A program made the translations under genes and the position numbers. Shown in pieces: positions 36,401 to 48,400 of a DNA stretch of 64,000 nucleotides. This stretch comes from Lucinisca nassula. Taxonomy: Eukaryota; Mollusca; Bivalvia; Lucinida; Lucinidae. The notes beneath the pieces are model-generated. The model was not told the origin of the DNA. It searched no databases and worked only from the letters and a program-made list of their open reading frames with translations. Within the stretch, counting starts at the first letter, position 1, and the number at the start of each line of letters is the position of its first letter. Where the stretch lies: positions 97,702,678 to 97,766,677 of the forward strand of contig OY757011.1 in NCBI GenBank assembly GCA_963580285.1. Reading direction: 5' to 3'.

Positions 36401-39400
36401 TTCTTCACCAACAGTCTGAATTTCGCTCCGTATGATTTTTGATGAGTAGATATTATGATTGACAAATAAAGGTTTTGTATAGGTTTTGTATAAGTGAACA
36501 TTATTTACCTGTACAATTTACCTGTAATCTGTTGAATTATTTTCCGCTCGTTTGTCCACTTAAAATCCGCTCGATTGTCTACTATGACCTATTGATTTTT
36601 TCGCTCGATTGTCCATCAAACCTTGCATAGTGCTTCTCCTCGATGTACTGATTTGGCACATACCTTGACCTGGTGACCATGGCCTATATTTTTTGGTCCA
36701 GTGACTTTGACACATTTTACATCAACTATCAACTGCTAAGAATGAAATTTACTTATTTAATAACATCATTCTGATTGTGGCTCCTGTGACTTTTGCCCCC
36801 AGAAGGTGTGATGCTGCCTTCTGCAGAATTCTTGTTAAACATTTCGAGTACAAAGTTGGAATTGGAATTATAAGGAATGAACTAATATTTTTGTGGAATC
36901 CACAAAAAGGAAATTAATTCCTATAAAAATATGAAATCATGTTTTTAACAAACCTTGTTATAACAAGGTGGTATATTTGGAACAAAACCAGCTTAACCTT
37001 CTTAACAGAGAAGTCCATTATCAAAAGTATGAAAACACGACAGTAGACACAAAAGTACAAATGTATTTATAAACCTACTTTTGAACCCTTTAGATCTGGT
37101 TTGCCAATGTAAACATGACAATCATCTCAACATCGGGTAAAAGTCCCACAAAATTTGAAGCAACGTCTCAAAAAATGACCGTTACTGTGTTGACGGGGAC
37201 GTTAAACCTCAAATCAGACAAACAAAACATGACAAGCAAAAATTTATCATATAACGTTGCTGTTAGTTGGTGCATAGCATCATATCATAACAATGATATG
37301 CATAGCAACAGATAAGGTGCGTATTTTGTGAAAATAGAAGGATAGTTTTTGTCAATTCCCCCAAAAACCTATGTTAAGTTTATATGGACAAATAAGGAAA
37401 ACTATCCTTCAATTTTCACAAAATACGCACCTTATCTGTTGCTATGGATATGTCTACAAGTATAATATCATGGTTACTGATGCATAATGTAATGTTGTCA
37501 TCTGTAACAACTTTAGGTATTCTATTGATGTTCCTTTGAAGGATAGTTTTTGTCAATTCTCCATAAAAACCTATGTTGTGGGTATTCATTAGAACTGCCT
37601 CGTCGAGGCGGTTCTAATGAATACCCACAAGATAAGTTTATACGGACAAATAAGGAAAACTATCCTTCAATTTTCACAAAATACGCACGTTATCTGTTGC
37701 TATGGATATGTCTACAAGTATAAGATCATGGTTACTGATGCATAATATAATGTTGTCATCTGTAACAACTTTAGGTATTCTATTGATGTTCCTTTGAACT
37801 TCTCAGGCAACAAAAACACTGTCAGATTGTTATATCATTAACAGCATCTTAGGCTCATGGTTCTGCCATATGCAAGACGCCAAGTTCTGCAATGGAAAGT
37901 CAGGTGGTTTTTCTCCAGGTACTCTGGTTTTCATCCACCTCTGATTAACGATCTGCTCGAAACAAGTGAAATAATCTTGAAAGGGCTGTAAAAAACAAAA
38001 AAATAACATAGGCTCATGGTTATTTCGTGTGAAACTTATGGAAACTCACCAGAGGCTTGTTTCATAAATGACCATTTGTGTAGGGTCATCTATGTGTTAA
38101 CCCTCAGCATGTTGAACCCTGGCTCATGAAACTTTTTTCATGCTCAACTCAGCTGAGCATGAAACTTGTGGTGCTCATAAAAATTAAAATACTAAGAAGT
38201 TGAGCGATTTTTCTTTCTCGGATAGCAAAGAATGTTATTTGTCCTTCTCACAAATTTTAAAATGCCAACAGTGGTTGGCATTTTAAAATTTGTGAGCAAG
38301 ACAAATTTCATACACAAGTGAGTTGAGCATGAAAAATGTTTTATAACCTTGGGCCCAGATATATCCTTTTTAGAAAACAGAATAGATCCAGATCAATTAG
38401 CTTCTTGGAAGCCAGCTGACCAATCAGGATCTATTCTGTTATCCATTCTGCTTCTGAATCCATCGTAAAAATTGAAATCAGGCAACACAAATGGTTGAAA
38501 ATCAGAGAGGAGTGAAGCATATTGAAATATTCAGTGAGGTGAGGATTAACTCTGCTGTTCTGGCTTTTTCCAGCTGGTTCTAATGGTCGAAGTAGCAGTA
38601 ATCCACACAATTGTAACTGTATAATAGACCAGATATTTACTGGGGGATTACAGTCTGATGTCACCTGTCAACAGTGCAAGTAAGTTCTGTATTATTACAT
38701 CAGGTTAATAGAAGCCTCCGTGATGTAGTGGTTGTGCTACTGGCCTTGTAAACCAGGGATCGCAGGATTCGGCCCGTTCATGCTAATAAATCCTATTGGT
38801 TTCATTGGGCTGCGGTAAAAGTCCCACAAAATTGGAAGCAACGTCTCCAAAATGACCTTTATAGTTTTGACGGGGACATTAAACCTCAAATCAAACAAAC
38901 AAACAAAGGATCGATCCCAGGCTTCTCCGATGAGTCTTTAACCCATTTAGTACCGAAAAACCCAAAACTGGTACCAGGGCAAACTGTGTAGGCCCAGATC
39001 AGATGCCCCAGAAGGCGGCGTCTGATCAGGGCCTACACTGCTAAACGTTCAGCCATTTTCCAAACGAGTTTTGATGAAATCACTACCTGACACCCCTCAA
39101 TTTTGAAATAGACTCCTATTATATATAAGGAAGATTCCATTTGGTACATAAATGTTTAAACAGAGGTCCCGTCTCCCTATGACCTCAGCTGTTGGTATGA
39201 CGTAAAACTCAAAACACTCACATCAGGTTAACAAGTCTGTGTGATGAAAACACCTCTAAACCCCACTTTTTATAGAGAAAAGTGGGCTTTATCAGGTTGT
39301 ACATTATTTTCCTTATTTTTTGCTTTCTCCTCTGTCCCTCACTTTCATCTCTTCTACTATCTCTTTTCTCCCTGTCTCTAGGAGACGATGCAAAATGACC

Positions 39401-42400
39401 CACAATGATTGATGTGTTGTTAAACTTAAAACAATCAAATAAGTCATCCCCATTATATTTCATGACTTGTTGCTATGATAATGCCTGAGTCGCTATGATT
39501 ATGCCTGAGTCGCTATGATTAAGCCCGAGTCGCTATGATTATGCCTGAGTCGCTATGATTATGCCTGAGGCGCTTTGATTAAGCCCGAGTCGCTATGATT
39601 ATGCCTGAGGTGCTGTGATTAAGCCTGAGTCACTATGATTAAGCCTGAGTTGCTATGATTATGCCTGAGGCGCTATGATCAGGGATACAGACTAAGTATT
39701 TTGACTTAGGCGCCGAGACTCTCAGAAATCTAGATTTTACATTAAATTAATAGGCATTTTCAATGAAAACTTAGGCTCCCAGGCTAAAAGTTAGGCGCTC
39801 TGGGCCACTGGGCGCCTGTTAGTCTGTATCCCTGATGATTATGCCTGAGTCACTATGATTAAGCCTGAGTTGCTATGATTATGCCTCAGTCGCTATGATT
39901 ATGCCTGAGTCGCTTTGATTATGCCTGAGTTACTATGATTAAGCCCGAGTCGCTATGATTATGCCTGAGGCACTATGATTATGCCTGAGGCACTATAATA
40001 GGCCTGAGGCACTATGATTATGCCTGAGGTGCTATGATTATGCCTGAGCAGGGCTTTATCTAGGTATTTTGGGAAAAGGCCCCTGGGCAAAATTGGGAAA
40101 AAATTACCTACAAAATACCAAAATTGGGAACACAATTTCATCAGAGAAATGCCAGGACGATGAATTTTGCTCATGGATAGTCTTATGAATTTGATAGTCA
40201 TAGCAGTGCAATAAAGCTGTAGCTTCACTGTGGTGAATTTTCATCTTGACTAACCAGTGTTAACCGCTGATGTTAAGTATTCACTATTGTTTTCTCTGCT
40301 CCTTTTGTGGCTTTTTTTCTTCATTTTTTTGGGGGGGGGGTGGAAATATGGTGAAATTGGGAAACATTTAGGCTTTTTGGCATTGGGAATGGGGCCAAAT
40401 TTCTGCCCTGCTGATCAGGCAGAAAATGCCCTGCTGAGTCGCTATGATTATGCCTCAGTTGCTATGATTATGCCTCAGTTGCTATGACTGTGCTTCAGTT
40501 GCTATGATTATGCCTCAGTCCCTATGATTATGCCTTAGTGGTCCCAAAGGTATTTGAGCCATTGGAAGTTCAACTGTATCAAGATCATCATACAATGATA
40601 TTCGGTGCGCAGGGTAATCTGATATTTTTTTTTGCGATTCACAAAAATAGCTTTTCTCAAAACCTGACTCAGTTTGTGATTTCTATTGTTGTTGTTGTTG
40701 TTTTTTCAGTAATGTCTCGACAACAATAGACCCTATATGGGATATATCCTTAGACCTGGGACCTGGGTTACCTACTCTTACCAACAATGGCTCAAATAAT
40801 TCACCGGGATCAGGTAGGTCTACGTTGGTCTTATGTGAACAAGTCCGTGAAATGAACACTGCCTAAACTCCACTTCATATAGAGAAAGCTGGGGTTTATG
40901 GGGTATACATTATTTTTCTTATTTCTGCTCCAAGACACAGGTTGTTGGTACTCATTAGAACTGCCTCAATGAGGTGGTTCTTACGAGTACCCACAACCTA
41001 TGTTTACAGTATAAATCATAAAAATATCACGGATTTTCAGAAGAGAAGCAGCCATTTTTGAGGTGTGAAAAAATGCACTATGTCGCATGGGTGTGTTATT
41101 GTAATGTGTCAAAAGAGTTATTGTTGTGAGTATTGGGGCACCACAATCATTTATTGCTTGTCATTATGTCCCAGGGACATATTGTTTTTGGTGTGGATCC
41201 TGTTTGTGTCAGCATCAGCAAAAGATTTTGACTTTGATGGCAAGAATGTACTCCCATTTGTCACAAAGCACTGTGAAGACAGTCAATCATGTTTGATAGT
41301 CAAAGCATGCCATCTTTGCACCTGTGATCTCAACTGATGTAAATTTCAACATGGCATAATATTTTTGGTGCTGTTAGTAATACATTGACCAATCAGTGGT
41401 CAGAACGGTCGAGTTGGTGTGTCTTGATCTAGTATAGTGAACACTATGATTCTCAAAATATTTCAGATAAAAGAAACTTGATCGCTGTTTGTATCTTTGA
41501 TCTTTACATAGAAAAGAAATATTTGACAGCAGTACCAGGGATAGACTGTTGTAGCTGAAACAAAACGGCTAGTAATATTTCAATCATCAATTTTCTGACG
41601 CCATTATGACAAGAGTAGCATGGATATTAATAACCGTTACAACCTACAAATCAGTGATAGTCACTTTGACATCAGCAATGTAAAGATCAGGGTTCAGTTG
41701 TTCAAAGCCTCTTTAGCTTAAAGAGCTCGTTAGTCAAATTTTTAACTGTTCTAGCAAGTACAATATCTAAAATTTTTGGATTTTTGCTGAAAACTGCTCA
41801 CATTTTGTTTTCAACAAAAATATGAGCATATTAGCCTCATATTAGCCTCATTGAAAGATCAAAATTTTAATGATTTGTTAACTAACGATGTCATTAGTTT
41901 CGGACAACTGGCCCCTGTGCTTTAGTAATGATAATCAAGTAACCAAAAAATGAATTGAATGTGGAAAAATGACAACAAAAATAAAAAAACAAAAACTTAT
42001 TTTGATGCATGCCTAGCAAGTCTTCAGTTCCTCATTGTTGTTTCGATGTCTCACCATTGTTTGAAAATACATTTTGATTATCTCACTATCAGGGAGCTGC
42101 CGGGGTGTCCTGCAGCCAGAGAATGGAAATGATTCCAAGAAAAAAAGCAGTTCTACAAACGGTATAAACATGTTCTCCGAGCTTGGCACTTTTTACTCTG
42201 CTTTCAGTTTTCCACAGAACCTTTATTACCTATGATTTTTAGTGTTTCATGCACAGTGAACCCTGGCTATAACGACAGTATTTGTTGCATCTATAGCCTA
42301 AGGAATTGGCTGGTATAAAGATTCTTAATAAGGAGTAGTGTTTGTTTGTTTGTTTGTATTGGAGTTAAACTGCCCAGTCTACTCTATTTTAGGCCATTTT

Positions 42401-45400
42401 TGAGCCAGTCTGTTTACCTATCCACACTTTTCCTGGTCAGGCTTATACTTAAGTGGTTAACCAGTACAGTGCATATTCTTTCGCCAGAAACTGACAACTG
42501 CCCTTCTTGAATCAGGGGAAGGGAGAGAATGACCGTAGAAAAAAATTCATGATCTATCTCCACGAAAGAATGTTGCCGACCCCGGCAGGTATCAAACCCG
42601 CGTCCATGCTAATAAACCCTATTGGTTTCATTGGGCTACGGGACTTGAGATGTCATTTCATCTCAGTGTCGGGTAAAAGTCCCACAAAATTGGAAGCAAC
42701 GTCTCCAAAATGACCTTCACAGTGTTGACGGGGACATAAAACCTCAAATCAAACAAACAAAACTTTCGCCAGAAACTGACAACTGCCCTTCTTGAATCAG
42801 CGGAAGGGAGAGAATGTCCGTTGAAAAGATTTCATGATCAATCTCCACGAAATAATGTTGCCGGCCCCCGGCATGTATCGAACCCATGTCCTGATCACCT
42901 GTCAGATGCACATCCGACGGAGCTACCGAGGACGGCTAAGGAGTAGCGTAACAGGTAAAAAGGGACTTTTTTCCTTAATGACACCAAAAAAACAAATGTT
43001 GTGGATATTTGTTAGAATCGCCTCGCCGAAGCGATTCTAATAAATATTCACAACATTTGTTTCTTGATGTATTAAGTAATTACAGTATTCTTGAATATCT
43101 GCATTAACCCATTTAGTACAGGAAACCCCAAAATGGGTAGTTGGCAAACAGTGCAGGCCCAGATCAGACGCCGCAGAACGCGACGTCTGATCAGGGCCTC
43201 CACTGTTTGCTGAAAGTTCAGCCATTTTCCAAATCAATTTTGAAGAAAACACAACCTGAAAATCCCTAAATTTTGAAATGGACTCCTGCTATATATAAGG
43301 AGGAAGATTCCATTTGGTACAAAAAGTGTTAATCACCTCATCCTGAGCTTAGGATTTGTTCAAACAAAATTGTTGTTATAACAAGTTTTGTCGTTATATC
43401 GGAGGGTTTGCTGTAATACCTGTAGTCATTTGCAGTTGCTTCTAAATTCTGGATATAGCAGGAACCAGCAGTTTAATGTACGAGAAACTTAAGGGGAATG
43501 GGAACACCTGGCAGATTTCCCCCCCCCCCTATTTTTCAAAGGGAGACAACTTTCGGAACTTCCTGTTTGCTTTACTATAAGCCCTGTCCCACTGAAAAAG
43601 GGGTCCACTCTTAAAGGAAAGAATGTGCTCCTAACTTTGCAGGTATATACCATATTTATCCTCAACTCCTTACGGTACTTGTTCTCCAATTTGAACAAGT
43701 ATGGTTTACTCCCTGTTTTAGTGTCTGGAGGGTGGCTGGATGAATGGCAAACAGTGTAGACTGAATGTGGCATCTCATCAGGGTCTTCACTGTTTGCTCA
43801 GGTCTGTCTGAATACATATGGCAAATGTGGTAATAAAGGTAGGTACACCGCCATAGGGGCTTGAAGATACATATTGGCTGCATGATGCTTACACGCAGAG
43901 CTGAATCCGGCCTGTACACTAGTACTGGTAAACCGCTTAGAGGATCTTAGCCTGTCCAGGAACTGCGGTGCGAGGCGGACCGTACATGCTAATAAACCCT
44001 ATTGGTTTCATTGGGCGACAGGGCTTGAGATGTCATTTCATCTCAATGTCGGGTAAAAGTCCCACAAAATTGGAAGCAACATGTACAAAATGACCTTTAC
44101 AGTGTTGATGGGGATGTTAAACCTCAAATCAAACAAACGAACAAAGGTACAGAACAAAAAACATACCAAGGCACAAGTCAGATTTCCTGCTATGCTCCAG
44201 TATTTTGAAAAATTCAAGCAGATGGCTTATGTTAATACTGACAGAGTTTTTGTAAACTTGGCAATTCCAGAAATAAACTTGGCCCTTATGTAGCTGAACA
44301 CTACAACCCCTACCTTTGCAAACAGTGTAGATTTAGATCGGACGGCTTGCGAAGAAGCCATTTTATCAAGAGCTAAGGTAGTCGCAGATATGTAAGATTG
44401 ACAGGGTGGAACTATGATTTGCACCTACCTTTGGAATATTCTATAATCAAAAAGGTAAACCAAGTCACCCGATACATACAAAATTTGATTCTGGAATTGC
44501 CCTAAAGAACTAAATTGCTATTTTGATTTCTTTGTTGAATACTAACATCACTTCAGGATAAAAAATCAATAGATGGATCCATTTCAGAAGAGCAGGATCT
44601 AGTTGCTCAAAGCCTAAACATCTGAACCAGCTCGTTAGTCATTCAAATAGCTATAAACTTCTCCAGGAAGTACAATATCTAATTATCTGGTATTTTTGCT
44701 GGAAAAATGTGAGTAGCTTTTGCAAATGCAAAAGCTGCTCACATTTTTAGCAAAAATATCAGCATATTTACCATATTAAATGTTCAAAGTTTTAACCATA
44801 TGTTAACTAACATCGTTATTTTCAAACAGCTGGATCCAGACCTTGTATAATTTGGGCTATATAATTAATTTCTGCTGAAATATGAGAGTCTGTGTGAAAT
44901 GTACACCACAACCTCTTTATAACATTACAGGAATGAATTTCATTTTTATGGATTTTTATCGATGTGTAAACTCTGGCAAATCACTGACAAACTGTATAAA
45001 GCCCCAAAATGTGGATTTTATTGATGTGTAAACTCCGGCGAATCAATCACAAACTGCTTCGGGCTTTATGCAGTAAGTGATTTGCCGGACTTTACTCTTC
45101 GATAAAATCCATTTTTTGTTGATTTTATCAATGTGTAAACTCTGATAAAATCCGCAAGAATGATAATTCATCCCTTATAATTCCAACTTTATCATCAAAA
45201 TGTTTAAAAATGCCACTAAAATGGTAAGTTTTAAGAATTCTTTTGAAAGCATAAGAAGGAACAGCCATGGTGGAATGATTATTCAATTCGAAGCTGCCGT
45301 CTTTGAAATAAACCTAAGTGAACATGTCTTTGAATTCAGTTTATTTGTCTTCAGACATTTAAGTTTTCAATAGTTCCCCATCTTTTAATCGAACGCTGTT

Positions 45401-48400
45401 GACGTCGCTTCATATGAAATGACGTAAAGCGCAGGTGCTAAACATGCTCTTGGATGTCACATTATATTACTACATGTCGATGTGTGAAATAGTCAGGAGA
45501 TTTTTGCTCATGGAATTTACTGAAGTATAAAACTTATACTTCAACCAATCAAATTGCTCGAAATGTACATATTGATGAAGAAATGGAATTATTGATTTTC
45601 GGTCCCAAAACTGATACCGTATGTGGTTCAGCAGCTGTGTTATTTCTAAAAAAAAGGGCCTCCGTGCCCTAGTGGGTAGGAGTGCTGGCTATTAATCATT
45701 AGGTCACTCATTGCTGTGGTTTGTGCCTCTCTAGGGCCACATGTGAGACGCCAGGTTGTGCAACGGAAGGTTAGCAGGTTTTTCTCTGGGTACTCCAGTT
45801 TTTTTACCACCACTGATTAATGATTGGCTCAAAATAAGTGAAATAATCTTGAAAGGTCCTTAAAACCAAACAAAAAAATTCTTAACAATAAATGTGTAGA
45901 TTGCATAGAAAAATGATTATTTATGGTCATTTCACATTTTTGGGGGATCCGTCTTCAGTAGCTCAGTAGAATGTTTGTCTGAGTATTGAGCAGGAGTGAA
46001 ACCTGCTGGGTCTGCCAGACTTTTGTTGAGATTGATGATGATGAAAATTATAACCGCCGTTCTCTCCCTCCCAGGGGTTCAAGAGGGGCAGTTGTCAGTT
46101 TCTGATGAAAGAATCTCTAATGTACTGATTAAACCACACTTAGCATGAGCAGAAAGTGTGGTAAAGTAAACTGACCAGCTTACTATGACCTTAATAGTGT
46201 TGACTGGGCTGTTTTACTACTGGCACTTAATCAGTGAACAGTATTACAAAAAGGTTGCGATGTTTAACTCTTAAAGTGCCGAAAAAAAAACAGCATCTGA
46301 AAATGTCTGCTTATGTCGTCTGCTGAATCTTCTTGCAAACTTTTTTAAAAAAAAAAAATTGCATACAGGCAAACAGTGTGGATCCAGATCAGACTGCTCA
46401 GGAGCAGTCTGATCTGGATCCACACTTTGCAGAAAAAAGTAACTGGCAGACGGCAAAGTAGATGAAAATTGTTGTGATTGGCATTTTATGGGTTATGTAA
46501 AGACACTGAAATGGCTAACTTGACAAACAGGTTGATTTCCAATACGATAATGATCCTAAGTATTGGGACAGATAGGCCTAAGCAAACAGTGCAGACCCAG
46601 ATCAGACTACTCCTGAAGAAGTCTGATCAGGGTCTACACTGTTTGCCAGTCTGTCTGCACCATTCAGACTCCTGGCTGGATGATGAAAGAAATTTGTAAA
46701 ACTTGAGGAGAATTATAGTAAGGCCTCAAGGTGTCCGAATTTTTAGGATTTTTACCATAGTTACCAGTTGCACATGTACCATTTTGCATGCACAGGCCCC
46801 CTTATATTATGGTTACCTGCCTAAATGATTCTCCTGTGCAAGGTGATTCCGAGATATTCTCAACAATGCAGGCTTTAACCTATTTTGTAATGGAGACTCC
46901 AAAACGGGTAATTTGCAAACAGTGCAGGCCCAGATCAGATGCCGCGTTCTGCGGCTTCTGATCAGGGCCTACACTGTTTGCAAAAAGTTCAGCCATTTTA
47001 CAAATAAATTATGAAGAAAACACAACCTGACACCCCTAAATTTTGAAATGGACTCCTGCTATATATAAGGAGGAAAATTCCATTTGGTACAAAAATGGTT
47101 ATTCTATTTCAGGTGGGAAACCCTAAAATGTATGAAGTGGCATCCAGTGCAGGCTCAGCTCAGACGCCGCAGAACGCTGATCTGATCAGGGCCTTCACTT
47201 TTTGAAAAAACGTCAGCCATTTTCAAATTTTATTTTTAAAAGTAACTTGCGCTGACACACCTCAATCTCTAAATGGACTCCTGTTCATAGTGAAGAAGAT
47301 TCCATGCCTTTGAAAAGAAATTCAAAAAGATTATTTCTTTTCTCATACATGTACTTAATCATTGCATGTAACAGAGGGCCCCGCCCATTGGGGCTTGGAA
47401 AAATAGATGGGGTTGCCTGTTACTTCCATACAGAGCTGAAACCGACCGCAAAGGAGTACTGGTAAACTACTCAGGTCTAAGCCTGTCCAGGCAAAGTGGT
47501 ACATCCCTGCATGTAATTCCTATTGGTTTGTTTGGGCAGTAGGGCTTGAGATGTCCTTTCGTCTCAATGTTGGGTAAAAGTCCCACAAAATTGTCAACAC
47601 TGTAAAGGTCATTTTGGAGAAGTTGCTTCCAATTTTGGGACTTTTACCAGACATTGAGATGAAATGACATCTCAAGCCCTGTCGCCCAATGAAACCAATA
47701 GGGTTTATTAGCATGGATAGTCCGCCTCGCACCGCGATTCCTGGACAGGCTTAGATCCTCTAAGCGGTTTACCAGTACTAGTGTGGGGGCAGGATTCAGC
47801 GCTTCATGTAAGCATCATTCAGCCCATATATTTCGTCAAGCCCCTATGGGCGGGGGCCGCCATTGTATGTGGGGAAACCTTGGCAAAAAGTGCAGGCCCA
47901 GATCAGACACCGCAGAATGCTGCGCCTGATCAGGGCCTACACTATTTGCTAACAGAATTTTCCGTCAAAAATAGGGAAGAAACGGAAAAATAGGCCTGGT
48001 ACCCCTTATATGACAAATGGACTTGTCCAACATATAGCAATGGAAGAGTCTACTGGTGTACAATGGGTTAATATTGGAAAAGCAGTTTTAATGAAACGGC
48101 ATAGATTCTCCTACTTCATAACTGCTTTCTAAAAAGACTTAATGAGGTCACAGACTTGTATGCTCAGCTCAAATGAGCATAAAAGATACTGCTGTTTGTT
48201 GTAAAAATACTTTCATCAGAATTTTATACTTCTGCAAATGAAGTTTGAGAGGGGGTGTATAGGAGTCAGTCTGTGGTCTGTGTATATATCCGTGACACAT
48301 TTTTTCTTGTAATGAAACATTTCACTTCCACATTTCTTCACCGATTGACTTCAAACTTTGTATATGCATTCACAATATTATGTAGATGTGCTTGACGTAA

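Larger units (their letters stand above)
35113..36834 (+). mobile_element. Helentron-like element with 200-bp satellite core
   Basis: The 5' hairpin TTGCACTTGC...GGGTGCGA resembles that at 62699. The core holds about five units (CAGGTACCTTGACTTGGTGA, CTATATTTTACGCTCC). The 3' end is GCTGCCTTCTGCAGAATTCTTG before TT. A second element (35997-36615) interrupts it. Confidence 0.65.
39474..40535. repeat. 20-bp tandem array, interrupted twice
   Basis: Units are variants of CTATGATTATGCCTGAGTCG. About 11 copies lie before 39680, about ten between 39835 and 40048, and about five after 40434. Two MITEs are inserted in it. Confidence 0.93.
42254..43412. mobile_element. pogo/Tigger-like MITE with palindrome module 2, carrying nested SINEs and a TTAA MITE
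   Basis: The left part CAGTGAACCCTGGCTATAAC (42255) resumes as AAGGAGTAGCG at 42946. The palindrome 42997-43068 (GATATTTGTTAGAATCGCC and GCGATTCTAATAAATATTC) lies in the middle. The right end TTGTCGTTATATCGGAGGG then TTTGCTG is at 43389-43412. The AAGGAGTAG text at 42329 and 42946 marks the SINE target duplication. Confidence 0.75.

Noticed and set aside
39474..40535. Regular 20-bp repeats that could look like a CRISPR array
   Set aside because: There are no spacers; the units are head to tail, and the locus is inside an intron of an animal gene.
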